From Boswellia sacra (Eukaryota > Streptophyta > Magnoliopsida > Sapindales > Burseraceae): a DNA stretch of 64,000 nucleotides. Every line of letters starts with the position of its first letter. Position 1 is the first letter of the stretch. The stretch is taken from positions 62,001-126,000 of the forward strand of contig SNVD02009765.1 in the NCBI GenBank assembly GCA_013180625.2. Direction: 5' to 3'. This document shows positions 35,332-46,704 of the stretch, piece after piece. The translations under genes and the position numbers were made by a program. Below the pieces are notes generated by a model. It ran no database searches, was not told the origin of the DNA, and worked only from the letters and a program-made list of their open reading frames with translations.

Positions 35332-36466
35332 TTAACCCTTCTTGTTTTTCTTCTTCTTACCCTTCTTTACCGGGGTAGCTGGGGTGTCCGAATGAGCATG
35401 GTCAATCCTATCAGATTGATCATCCTCACTGAGCCCAATCAAAGACTCAAAACGAGTGGGAGAAGACTCAGTAGGTATCCGCCATGAGGAAATAGATGCC
35501 TCACGATTTGTAGAACATTTGATAGAGCCCAAAAGTCTACCCTCGTCAGTCGCAAAAGGAGATGGAGAATCAGAATCTGAAACTGACTCTGCACTCGGAA
35601 CTGTAGTAGCCTTCAGAGGCTCAACTTGCACTGTAGAAACTTCTGGGATAGTAACTATTTTGGTGCAATCAACGACCTTGCACATCCTTTTCTTTTCTCA
35701 AAGGGGCACTATCAGAGGTGCTAGCCTCATTCTTATCTGGACTTGAAGTCTTTACCGATTCTGGACAACGATGACCAAACCTGCAACATTTGGGACAATG
35801 TTTTGGAACCCACTCATATTCAACTTGAATTTGAATGGGCTCTGGAGAGAGTTTGCATCTGAACTCAAACTTCTTAATCGGAGGGTGGGTTGCATCAAGA
35901 AGAACACATACCCTCGCATATTCCAATCTAGAAAGATCAGAAGTCATCTTGTCACAAGAAATAGGCTCTCCAACCATGCTGGAAACAATACTAAGGCCTT
36001 TGGTTGTCCATAACGGAAACGGCAGGTCATATAATCGGATCCAAAAGGGAAATTCCGTTACTTGATCCGCATTAAAATTCAAATGTGGATGCCAAGGCTG
36101 TAAGAAAATGTTTTTACCTCCAAACATCCAAGGACCGCGAGCAATGATAGCATGAACTTCATCCTCAGTTCGAAAACGAAAGAGGAGAAAGCCCGTGTCT
36201 GTAGAGCGGACGTCCTCTAGGCCGCTAGATTTCCATGCACGCATGGCTATCGAACATGCAGTATGATAAGGCATCACATATCCGGGAAAGAAGCTGACAA
36301 GACATCTACGCCATTCGGCTACATTCTCATCGACAATCTCATCTGGAATCTCAAGGATTGTACCAGGTTTCTTAGGAGTAACCGGATTCAATTTGCATCG
36401 GATACTCGAATCAGTGATCTTGATTTTATCAGCCCAAGAGCCAGCAGTTGACTTGGGTGCATCCAT
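35332..36466 (-). pseudogene. LINE ORF1 protein (DUF4283 + CCHC knuckle), frameshifted
   Basis: Start MDAPKSTAGSW at 36466; the frame also opens slightly upstream. Residues about 50-190 are a DUF4283-type domain (FFPGYVMPYHTACSIAMRAW, RGPWMFGGKNIFLQPWHP, FPFWIRLYDLPFPLWT). A zinc-knuckle region follows, VEYEWVPKHCPKCCRFGHRC, with the last Cys shifted compared with CX2CX4HX4C. The frame shifts near 35680 and continues as a Ser-rich tail ending KKGKKKKNKKG at 35332. ORF1 proteins bind LINE RNA. The one-base shift may be a late mutation. Confidence 0.85.
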
Positions 36467-36796
36467 CAAGTGAAACACGGATCAAATACAATACAAACTC
36501 ATAAAAAAGAGATGGAAAACGAAGGCAAACCAGTCACCGAAGCGGCTCGGCTTCCAAAGTCGTAGACATCTCTTTATAAACGATAATCCACAAGGAATCT
36601 GTAGCTCGACCAAAAGGCAAAATTGTGTGAAATAGCCTGGGGAACAATCTGGTCAGGGTTCATGAACAGTAATATCGGCCGTATGAACAGTAAAACCGGA
36701 GTTCAATAGTATCACTCGAATGAAGAGATGGTGATCTGAGGGACTTGCGGTTAGAAACGGGTGATGCCCAAGGAGGAAAAATTGGTCAGCATTGCT

Positions 36797-37260
36797 CGAT
36801 CTACAAGGTGGTGGTGGAGGTGAGATGCCACTCGCCGTTTACCGGAAAGTGATGGCGGTGAATAGTATATTCCGAATGTTTTTTGCTAGGGATGAGGATG
36901 TTAACGGCTGAAACAGGCGACAGTGAAGAAGGAAAAGATGTAGATCGTTGCTGGATCTACAAGATGGCAGCGAAGGTGAGATCCCACTCGTCGGTTTCCG
37001 GTGAGCGGCGATAGTGAATAGTGATATTCCCAAAACTTTGTGGCCGTGGACGGAGGTGTTACAGGTTGAATCCGGTGCTGGTGAAGAAGGGAAAGTTGTA
37101 GATCGAGCCAAGGCCAACACGATGGTGATGGAGGTGTCGTTTCACTCGCCGGTTGGCAGCGGATGAATAGTAAATCCGAACGCTGTTTTCGACGGTTTTG
37201 ATCGTCTTCCGATCGGAATCTGAAGAGGGTCAAGAAGGAAAGTTTCCTCAGGATATTCTG
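36797..37260 (-). repeat. Three diverged direct repeats in the LINE 5' UTR
   Basis: Units of about 150-170 bp recur, each with GATCTACAA, a GGAGGTG...CACTCGCCGG block, a GAATAGT segment and a GAAGAAGGAAAG block. They sit upstream of ORF1 where promoter monomers of some LINEs lie. Confidence 0.65.
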
Positions 37261-37379
37261 ATCTACAACATATGTAAATCTCAAAGGCTGATTCGCCAAA
37301 CAAGCGGAGTAAACAGTAACTCCGGCGACCCTAGTTGAGAGAAAATTTTCTCCCCTATCCAACATATAAAGAAATGATC

Positions 37380-38624
37380 ATTTGACGCAAAATTCAACGT
37401 AATTTATCGACACAAATTTTCAACCATTAATTTTATATAATCTGATGGTTGAGATTGTTAATAAGAATGCACTATTAATCACAATTTGTTAACTTTAGTT
37501 CTCAATCATTGGATTAGATCAAATCAATAGCTATATATATGAAACAGTTTTTTCTTTTTATATCAATTTATATCCCTTAGATTTATATAATTTAATGGTT
37601 AAGATTTGATTACATAGAAAGTAAATAGTAAGATAATCATTAAATGCAATTAAGTTGAGCAATTAATGATCTTTTTCTTTCTTCAATCTTCTTCTTGTCT
37701 TTACATCCTCTCTCTTAATTTAGGTATAATTTAGATCCTTAAATAATTTTAAAATAAAATAATCAATAAGAATATTATTTAATTACCTAAAAGTACACTC
37801 ATTACTCAAACAATAATATATAATGAATTAAAATTATAAGGATGATAAAAAACTTACTTATTATCCTTTAATTAATAAAATGAATGAGATTGAAGTTGTT
37901 ATAGTTATGTTTTAATCTACTTGTTATATAGGATAAAAGTGAGATTGTTATGATAGGGAAATAAGTGTTAAATTAGGTTATTTTATAGTTTTATTAATAT
38001 TAGGAATCCTTAGAATAACGCAATTATGAAAAGTAATCGAAATTATCTTTTAATTTTATTCAACTTGTTAATTAAAAAAAATAGAGTGAATTTAGATGAA
38101 AATCCTTATCCAAATTAGTTCAACAATTAGAAATTTTTGAACTAAAAATAAAAAATTTTGAGGATCACTTATTTAAAATAGCAATTATATCCCTGCATAA
38201 ATATAATTATATATATAAAAAATATGGGGTGGCTGAAGTAGGAAATCTCACATTGGACAACCTATTTAAATAAGATATGAAAAGAAATTAAAAAAGTCTT
38301 CATTTTGCCTCATGGCTTGGACCCCTTAAGCCTAAAAATAGGCCGCCAGTTATGTCTTTCCTCTCACGGAGGTTTTCAACCAGAAGGAAATTATATTCAT
38401 TCCCAGAGCAGCACGCATATACATCGCCATATATATAAAGCTTTTAAGGTGATGCATTATGTATCTTGGTGCTTGGATTCAAGAATATTGGGATGATCAA
38501 AATCTCTTGAAAACATGCAAAGATTTAATCTCTTGATCACATGCAAAGATTTGATTAAAACATGATGCGGAGCGGAGCACGCTTATACAGACACACACTC
38601 TGTTAGCGATCTCAAAGCGATTAC
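37380..38624. other. AT-rich intergenic DNA
   Basis: No gene. The segment 38230-38430 (GAAATCTCACATTGGACAAC and following) looks like an LTR or terminal-repeat fragment but has no partner in the window. Confidence 0.4.
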
Positions 38625-38697
38625 CTGGAAAACTAGCAGCCCTAGAAGTGCAGTAAGTCCTGCCCCAATTCCTGCTTGTAGAAGTGCTGCCTCCATC
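38625..38697 (-). pseudogene. CC gene copy D, start exon only
   Basis: Begins after the conserved acceptor TTTGCAG at 38698-38700. Encodes 24 residues, MEAALLQAGIGAGLTALLGL plus four more, then meets a donor CCAG/GTAATC. The intron beyond it matches the intron that follows exon 2 in copies B and C. The rest of the CC protein is not found downstream. It is a shuffled or partly deleted copy in which the start exon has been joined to the exon 2 splice donor. Confidence 0.65.
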
Positions 38698-39299
38698 CTG
38701 CAAATATTTATGATTAAAAAAAAAAAAAGAATATATAATTTGTCTCCTATGAAATATCAAATATGTAAAAGAAAGTCTTTGTTTACAATAAGAATCAAAT
38801 GACATAGCAGAATATGTCATCATAGTCAAATAATTATATCTCATGATTAACTAGTTAGAAATTAACTCAATTAATTTTACAACTCCTAATAATAAAATGA
38901 ATTTCCATAATTTTAAATGATAGGACCAATATCAATCCACAACAGTAGAGATCCCAAATAGAAACTGAAGTTATGAATGAAGTATATTCAGTTTTTATTC
39001 TCATTTAACATACTAATGCGTATATATGTATTTATATTGGACCATTGAACGTATATTTTGAATAATTGAGATTAAATTTAAGTTGCATAATTAATTCGTC
39101 TTAAAAATGATATATGAAATATTCAATCTCAATGGTCTAAATATTTAGATGAAATAATAATGAAAATTTGTATGTAAAAATTAAGGCCACTTGAACCTCT
39201 CATATATATAGATTATGCATGCACAACACACGATACAAGAAAATATCACAAAACGTCTTAAAAACAAAACCTATATAGATGCAGGCAATAATGGTCAGT

Positions 39300-39616
39300 T
39301 CTTTACCTAATCACAAGCTGAAACCTGCAAATGGGCTGGTTTGTTCTTCTGGTGTGTTAGATTCTAGATCTAATGCTTGTCAAGTGTACGAACTTGTTTC
39401 CAGGATTGTGAATTGATGGAAATATAGCCGAGATAACAAAGCATGTCAATAAGAATAAGAAAAGCAGGAATAGCTTTGCAAAACCAGCTGACATATACAC
39501 CAGGAGATGGATAAAGTAAAAGAACATTTTTGGATTAATAATTTGTTGTACCTGAAGGTTTGAGTAAATAGCTGAGGGAGGGTTGAAAACAGAGCAGAAA
39601 CTGAGTTCATATATAG
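39300..39616 (-). promoter_or_regulatory. Leader and promoter module, copy D
   Basis: TATA-like CTATATATG on the minus strand (39608-39616), then a leader related to the other copies. The intronic block AGAACATTTTTGGATTAATA lies at about 39520-39540. Exon 2 is recognisable only as diverged sequence at about 39330-39410. Confidence 0.5.
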
Positions 39617-40060
39617 TTGTGTGGAAGTCAAGGAAAGGACTCGGGAAGGGAATATAACACGTTCAGTCGCAAATTGACAGACCAACTACATCACGCCAAC
39701 CAGTTTTTGGACTAATGTGTATGTACCTGACCTCATAGGACAAACCAACTATCGAACTTCGTAGTTTCCTGGGTTAGAAGTTAGAATGTTTTGATAGGAG
39801 ATTACGAGAAAATGAATAAATTATATTGCAGTTCTATGTGAAAGCTAGTGGATAACAATTGTAACTCCATCGCGAATACGAATATTCTACTCATCTATTA
39901 CGAATTAGAATATTCTACTCATATGATTTAACTTAGGTTTTAAGGATCTTTGGAAGAAGATCAAGATATATCTTTAAATTATTTAAGGAAATATAAATAG
40001 TCAGTTTTGAGATTTTTTTCGGAAAAAAATATTTTTGAAAATTTTAGATATTGTAACTAA

Positions 40061-41370
40061 GGTGGTGTTTGTTTTAATCACTTAACACTTTTTAGAGCTA
40101 AACACTTTTTAGAGCTTAATTTATACCACTTAATAGGTTGTTTGTTTTCTTTTTAAGATATCACTTAAAAAAATGATAAGAGAATATTTTATCTTTAATG
40201 TGACTTTTTTATCATTGTTAAAATATAAAATATTTATATTTATATTTATACAATCATTTAAAAATTAAATAGTTAATAAAATTAAATCAAAATTCTTTTT
40301 CATTTAAATAATTTATATTATATTTCTTACAATCTTTAATAAATAATTATTAATTAAAATTTAATAAAAATTCTTTTTTATTTAAATATTTAATATTATA
40401 TTATATAAACTCATATGATATTATTATAAAACTACTATATCATTAATATTATCAATTTTTAAAATTCATTCCTCCAATAATTAGATCAAGTTCAAGCCAT
40501 ATCAATTTGTATAAAAAAAATTGTAAGAGTAGTATTTTATACATTATATTTTTAGGACCATATTTTAAATCATAAAAAAATAATTTTATTAATTAAAGTG
40601 TTTTCTATTTCATAAACTTAAAAAGGAAAAAAAATAAATATGATCTTTTAATTGACAATATTAAATATTAATTTTTACTTTAAACTTACACTATTAAATA
40701 AAATAAAACGTTCTTATCAATCTAATAGATAACTTTTGAAGTTTCAATAAAACTGTCCATATAATATTTAATAAAATTTTATCAAATATATTGTATATTT
40801 TAAAACTCGCTCTTTATAATGATATCAAATATATCAACAGTTATTATTCACCATATTATTAACTAATTAATTTGAAATATTAATAGAAATAAATAAAATT
40901 TTACCAATTATAAAAAATATTTATCATATCTTAATGTGGTAATTATAAATATAGTAATAAATAATATAACAATTTGATAATAAATACTAAAATAATCACA
41001 AATATATCAAAATTGTACCTTTTAATAAATTAAAATAATATTATTAAATAAAAATTTAATAAAATTTATATTATTTTAATATATAGGAATATTTATGGAA
41101 TAAAATTTTTAACACCTTATTTAGACAATAATGATTAGAAAATTTGATGAAATTTATATTATTTTAATATGTAAGGATATTTATGGTATAAAATTTTTAA
41201 CACCTCATTTAGACAATAGTGATTAGAAAAAGTGATACATTTTCACTTTTTCAATTAAGTGATTTATCACTTAAAATAAGTGCTAAATAGAAAAACAAGC
41301 AAAAATTTTAAAACTTAAATCTAAACACTTAAAAGTGTTAAGTGATAAGTGATGATAAACAAACGGGCCC
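40061..41370. mobile_element. Tourist-like (PIF/Harbinger) element, 1.3 kb
   Basis: Left end GGTGGTGTTTGTTTT and inverted right end GGGCCCGTTTGTTTA, followed inside by CACTTAACACTTTT on both sides. It is flanked by TAA at 40058-40060 and 41371-41373. The interior is very AT-rich and includes a direct repeat of about 97 bp at roughly 41055-41230. No transposase frame. Confidence 0.82.
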
Positions 41371-41373
41371 TAA

Positions 41374-41999
41374 GTTCATTATTAACCATCATATATACAT
41401 TTGTTTCCTAAATATAGATGTAATACTTGAATCTAGACATATTATTTAACAAATATATAGCTACTCAACACCTTACTCGGCAAGCTGTAGTATTGCTTGA
41501 AAATTATTTAGTATCGAGTTTCTCAAAGTGTTTTACTTCCTTGATTCCTCCTTTTATGGCAGCCCTTTCTCTGCATCATATAGTAAATTAAAAATTAAGC
41601 ATATGAGATAATTAAAGAAGCTGATCTTGTGGCTTTCATATATTAAACGAGCCCACCCAAATCGCAAGGTCCTAATTGAAGAACAAAGGCCCACAAATTT
41701 ATCATTTGAAAACAAGCACAAGAAAACAAACTAAAAAGCAGAAAAAAATGCGCATAAAAAGAACTACTCAAAAAAGTATCGCATCAAGTGGGATAAGGAT
41801 CCCCTCTTTAGTCTTAATTTTTTCTAAATTTTTTGAAAAATGTGATTTATGATTATTAAAATTAAATTAATAAAGAAAGAGAGTGAAAGCAAATATAAAC
41901 CATTTATACAAGTGAAACCAAGTGATTTATAAAGTAAACACTCAAATAGAAAAAAAAAAAAGATAAAGAAAGCAGTTCCGAAGAGAAGCCATTCAGTTT
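41374..41999. other. 3' flank of CC gene copy G
   Basis: Non-coding. Parts (41570-41720) resemble 22600-22830, the 3' flank of copy B. Confidence 0.45.
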
Positions 42000-42740
42000 T
42001 TTTTCTCAACCATTATAGTAGATTTCTGAAGAACTTCCAAATTTTCCCTAGAATTGAAGTTCACACCTGCTCAGCCATCATAGTAATTTCCTTACTTTGA
42101 TTCTTCAGATTAATTACTTTGTTAGTGGTTTCCACTATTTGTTTACCAAGCGTCACCAATTAAGGAGCAGGAAATACCATGAGTAGGAATTTTCGGTTGC
42201 GTCGATTTTGATATTTAATTTTCAATTCCTCGACCTCATCTTTCATCTTCCTTGCCTCTTCAAACCAACGGCCATCCATGAGCGTCAACTGCATTTTTCT
42301 TTTCTTCCGGATCAATCTTGACTTTTCCTCCTTTATAGCACATGGAGCTTTTATTTCCACTTCATAAAGAGTCTTTGATACCTCTGCTGCACCGTTAACG
42401 TGATGCAGTTGATCAATCAGAGAAAAGGTAAGTGAAACAGTATCATAAATAGTATCATAATACTGACATAAACAGTGATATAAATAATGTCGTGTCCCCA
42501 CTTATTTCTTTTCTGATTGGTCGGATATATGGCTAACCTAGTATAACGGAAGTACCTAAAACTCTCTCTCCACTTCAAGGTTGGCAAAGTTCTCTTTCAT
42601 ATGGTTTGCACAACTATACTTGACCTTCACGAACTTGTATATCATTTTGGCAGCATGTAGTGCCAGGCCAATCAATGCACTGCTTCCTGCCTCAACTCCG
42701 ACTCGGACGAGTGTTGCCTCTGTCCTGCATATATTCATTA
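42000..42740 (-). pseudogene. CC-domain NLR-like gene, copy G, multiply broken
   Basis: Same family as 23020-23520. The start ATG is mutated to ACA (the sequence after the acceptor reads GACAGAGGCA), leaving TEATLVRVGVEAGSSALIGL. A 204-bp element interrupts the frame at 42365-42568. A nonsense codon replaces the Glu after VFPAP at about 42170. The remaining body matches the family: KEEKSRLIRKKRKMQLTLM, then KFLLMVFPAP. Clearly non-functional as a CC protein. Confidence 0.85.
42365..42568. mobile_element. 204-bp MITE with 9-bp target duplication
   Basis: The uninterrupted paralogue at 23020-23520 proves the insertion. The duplication TCCACTTCA is perfect (42356-42364 and 42569-42577). The ends TAAAGAGTCTTTGATACC and inverted GAGAGAGTTTTAGGTACT match at about 15 of 22 positions. 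A 9-bp duplication points to the Mutator superfamily. Confidence 0.85.
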
Positions 42741-43069
42741 TGATTGAAAAAAGACACAAAGGATATTTTTGGAGGTTTTTTTTTTTTTTTTTTTTACTAT
42801 CAGGCTATGAAATAATTCATGCATTTATATGAATGCCTACCTCTGATTGTAATGATAATAGTTGCTAGATGAACGCAAGATGATGAAAATCAACTAATGC
42901 TTTGAAGGAGTGCAAGATGTGTTGAAAGATATATTGGATGCTTGATTTGATGATGTAAAGAGGTTTGTGATGAAGGAATATTTATCCATCTGGTTAACTT
43001 TGTGCTTGCTTTATCTGCTCGGAAATGAAATGAGATGGGAACTCAAGATGGAGGAAAGCAAGAAGGTTT

Positions 43070-43079
43070 ATATTTATAG
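43070..43079 (-). promoter_or_regulatory. TATA box candidate upstream of copy G
   Basis: CTATAAATAT on the minus strand, about 330 bp upstream of the start-exon relic. The surrounding leader is not clearly related to the other copies. Confidence 0.3.
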
Positions 43080-45239
43080 AAGCAGTTTTTTGTAAAGTAA
43101 TAAGTGGATCTTCTAGTCAAGGAACAGTATGAATATGAAATTGGATGACATATATTTCAGGGTTAAATAAATGGTTATTGTTGCTTCTTGCTTTCTTCTA
43201 ATTAAAATGACACAATTCTCCAAACATATGTAGAAAATAGAATACAAAAAATTAGATCCGAATATGTGAACATAAAATAAACAACAACAACAACAACAAA
43301 CAAATGACTGGGAGCAAGTAATAATTAAAAAAAAATGACGAAAAAGAATAATAGAATTTAATAGCATAAATAAAACCCAACCCATGCATGCATTCTGACA
43401 TATGTCAAAGCAGAGCTGACCAAATTGAGATGCGTTCTTGTATATGTTTTCAAATTACAGCCAGGGTAATATATGGTCAAAAACATCATAAATTGTTTAA
43501 ACAGAAATAGGGTTGCCCATTTGTGGAGAGCAACTTGAAAGGTGTTGATTAGTTTTACAACGTGGCATGCTATGACTAAAGGTGTTCCTAAAGTTGTGCA
43601 CAAAATTATTGAAAGACTTTTTGCTATGGCTAAGCTAGTTGAGCTACACTTAAAAGTGAAAAATTTTACAATATTGTAGCTTTTGAGAAAAGGAAAAATG
43701 AATCTAGCATCGTGCAGGAAACCATATGCGCCAATCAGAGACAAGCTAATTTATTATTATATCAACTTGTTCTAGAGTTCCCTGACTTAAGCAGCGAAGT
43801 CACACGCCCCTCCCCAGTCGACACCCAGCAGAGATAAACAAATCAAACTCAAAATAAAATGAAAATAAATGTTAATCCAATGGGAAATTAGCAATTTCAG
43901 AATCAGGGTTTATGTTGTTTTATATACATTCGACTCTTTTAGGTTAGCATATTTAATATAGACTATTATTGTACGAGTGTTAAGAGAGAAAGAAACATAC
44001 GATTCTTTCCATCTAGGCAACTTCCAGGATCCCGAGATGGTGGTTGTAGAGAAGGCAAAGGCTAGGTTGGCCTGGGCTGACTTGGTCTGGCCCAAATTTT
44101 GACCTGGCCTAAGTGTTACAGTAGCCTTTGGGCTTGAGTCTGGGCTGATAGTAGGCTGGGCTAAGGCTTGAAGATGACGCCTGCACATTGGCCTGTTAAG
44201 CCTGGCCTGGCCTTGCCTGCTACAGCCCATTTATTTAAAAAAAAATAGTTGCAAAAAGTTATTTTATTCAACTCTTACCTTTTAATTCTTAATCACCCAC
44301 TTTAAGTACACGCAATTAAAAATTTTAAAATTATATTAATCTCTCAATAGATCTCAATTAGTTCTCAAATTATTCTTTAAATTTAATTAAGAATTTAATT
44401 TTTACATTATAATAGAGTGTAGTTTTCAATTCTCAACAAAATAACAAATATCCTGATACTTTTTTATCGCTATAATAGAGTGTATTTTTCAATTCTCAAC
44501 AAAATAACAAATATCCTGATACTTTTTTATCGCTTTGCCCTGAGTTTCATGGCTCTAACTGTTTACTGATTACAATACTTAATGTAATGGTAAAGTCATC
44601 TCAAAGTTTACATAACTCATGTAATGGTAAAGTCATTTGAAGTTATTTTCCAAACGTAGGGATATTTGGTAATTGGAACTAACTTTAGGTTATGGATGAA
44701 ATATTTTTTTATTTTTAATTTAATTAATTTATGGAATTTTAAAAAAAAAACTAAAATTAAACCCTAACACTAATATCAATATCTAAGCCACACGCCCAAC
44801 CATCATAACTGCAATCGTGACTCCAATCGGAAAGCCGTAAACTAATCACCCAATCACTGCACCAGAAAATTGTCGAAGCCAACGAACGTTGCTCTCCTCA
44901 AAATCCACTGCTAGTATTCAATGCCATATGCCTCTATCTCAACCACCTGTGCTAACTCCTCCTCTCCACCATCACCACCAGTTTTTCACCAATGACCTTT
45001 GCCTTTGACTGCCTCTGGCTCTGAATCTATCCCGAAACCACTTCAATTCCATCATGCCCACCACATGCAACTCACCTAAGGCCTTGAAAATCATTTATCA
45101 CTTAAGGCCTGTTGAAGAATGAAATTAGTACCGTTGGATGAAAAATCAGGATGACCAATAAATTAATTTTTCAAGCCACATCACCAAGAGATATAATTTT
45201 TCCTTGGACTTTCAATTGAATAGCTGGGTTCTTTATTCT
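43080..45239. other. Intergenic region with degraded repeats
   Basis: No gene recognised. At 43910-44230 there is a GGCCTGGGCT-rich block like the GC-rich ends of some plant hAT elements. A perfect-looking 62-bp tandem duplication with TCAACAAAATAACAAATATC lies at 44409-44533. The open frame on the minus strand near 43358-43744 has no recognisable features. Confidence 0.45.
44409..44533. repeat. 62-bp tandem duplication
   Basis: Two adjacent, nearly identical copies, each containing ATAATAGAGTGTA and CCTGATACTTTTTTATCGC. Confidence 0.9.
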
Positions 45240-46018
45240 GCATGGTGGCATAACTCCTGGGATGATGGATCATTCGTTATCGATTTGGTCGACGAGAACT
45301 TTGTCATTACTCCTATTATTGAGAATTCCTAGTTGACTAGATAACTACATGACGAGCAACTTGTTTGGTCGACAAGAACTTTGTCATTACTCTTAATTCC
45401 TAGTTGACTAGATAACTACATAACAAGCATCTTGTTTGGTCGACGAAGGGTACAACTTCGAGTTTCCGTGGCTCCAGGTGTCACAGTCAACCTCCTTGCA
45501 TGCAGCGTGGTGTCAACAAAGATCCATGCACCTCGCCACCTGTCGACCATGCTATATACACCCCGCTACCTGTCGACCATGCTGCATATACCTCGCCACA
45601 TGTCAATCATGCTGGATGCACCTCACCACCTGTAAGCAAACTCGCCTATAAATATAGTCTTCGGCTGTAAGACAAGGTTTGGGAACAATTCCTCCCTCTA
45701 GAAACCTCTCTCTCTCTCTCTCTTTCCCTCGTCTCCCCCTGGTCGACCAGAAATTTTTACCTTATAATTAATCTCTGACTTGAGCGTCGGAGGATTATCG
45801 TCGGCAACACCGCCGGCGCCTCTGACCATTTATTCTCTACTTATGTGCAGATTGTATAAACCACTGAAGCCTTGGTTGACGGACACGCGACCTAAAATCC
45901 CATACTTTTCCCTCATTCTCCACACACTCCATCATTCCTTTCTGGGTGAGTCAGGTCCTTCACAACAAATACAAATTTTACTGCTGAGCTGGAGGTCGAT
46001 CGATTTTCGGCATCAACA
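45240..46018 (+). mobile_element. Probable solo LTR of a gypsy element
   Basis: Carries a TATA box CTATAAATATAG (about 45650), then CT-rich sequence. A block CTTGAGCGTCGGAGGATTAT at 45779-45798 is shared with the U5 part of the Tat-type LTR (CTTGAGCGTCGGAGGGTCTT at 21968). It ends CATCAACA at 46018, like that LTR. No primer binding site follows. The left end is uncertain. Internal repeats: about 78 bp x 2 (45280-45440) and about 33 bp x 4 (45530-45632, containing CACCTGTCGACCATGCT). Confidence 0.6.
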
Positions 46019-46186
46019 AGTACCTTTTCAAAAGCTATATTGACTGACAGTTGATTAATAAATCCCGTTCAAAAGGGTAATCGCTAATGATTTCCTGAAT
46101 CGTGAGGAAGGGTGCTGAAAAAAAAATGTCAAAAATTGAATCCTTGTGAAACTTTTGCAAAAGATAGGGGTACGCTACACATTTAC

Positions 46187-46420
46187 CCCTATTTATTTGC
46201 CAAGCTTCACCGATTCAGGAGTTATTTTGCTTATTTTCAGTTTTTTTTTTTTCCTTTTTCGTTTTGCTGCGGTTTCTGGGCAACTAAATAGTGGTTTGTT
46301 GTTTAATTTGAATTTTCCAATGAACATGAGTGAAACACTCAACAATTACGGGATTTGAATTTGTGTTTATCTGCTCAAATTTCATTGGAAGTCAGACCAT
46401 AAGAGCTTATTTCGTACTGT
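46187..46420 (-). pseudogene. 3' flank fragment of the CC gene unit
   Basis: 46197-46220 (GCCAAGCTTCACCGATTCAG) matches the KLGK region of copies A and B. 46265-46400 matches the 3' flank of copy C at 29735-29820. It shows that the unit now carrying the membrane-protein gene derives from the CC gene unit. Confidence 0.55.
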
Positions 46421-46704
46421 TTTTATTTAGACCGGCCAGGAAAATAATTTATTACTAATATAGATTTTTTGATGAAAATGAGTACTGTAATTGTATATAA
46501 TTTGCATAAAAATTCTCCAAACTAGTAGACAAGAATACCAATTAGTGATTGATTTTTAACCTAATGCCGACATAGATGAAAACCTTCCACTGAATACATA
46601 AGAGTAATGCTTCACTGAAAATAATGTAAATCAACTTCTAATACAAGCAATTCCTTAACCCAGAGCATGAGTTATCAGGTCATCTCATTTAAAACTTTTC
46701 CTGA

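Larger units (their letters stand above)
35092..37364 (-). mobile_element. LINE with ORF1 only, complete ends
   Basis: A 2.27-kb minus-strand retroposon. It has a poly-A tail (poly-T at 35092-35102) and a perfect 15-bp target duplication TATAAAGAAATGATC at 35077-35091 and 37365-37379. The layout is 5' UTR with repeats (about 36480-37364), an ORF1 coding region (35332-36466) and a 3' UTR. No endonuclease or reverse transcriptase sequence lies between ORF1 and the tail. Because the duplication embraces this short form, ORF2 was already missing when it inserted, so it used another element's machinery. Confidence 0.9.

Noticed and set aside
38230..38430. Possible TRIM or LTR element
   Set aside because: There is an LTR-like opening, but no second copy, primer site or target duplication was found in the window.
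43358..43744. 128-residue hydrophobic frame on the minus strand
   Set aside because: No homology recognised, no leader or TATA, in a stretch of degraded repeats.
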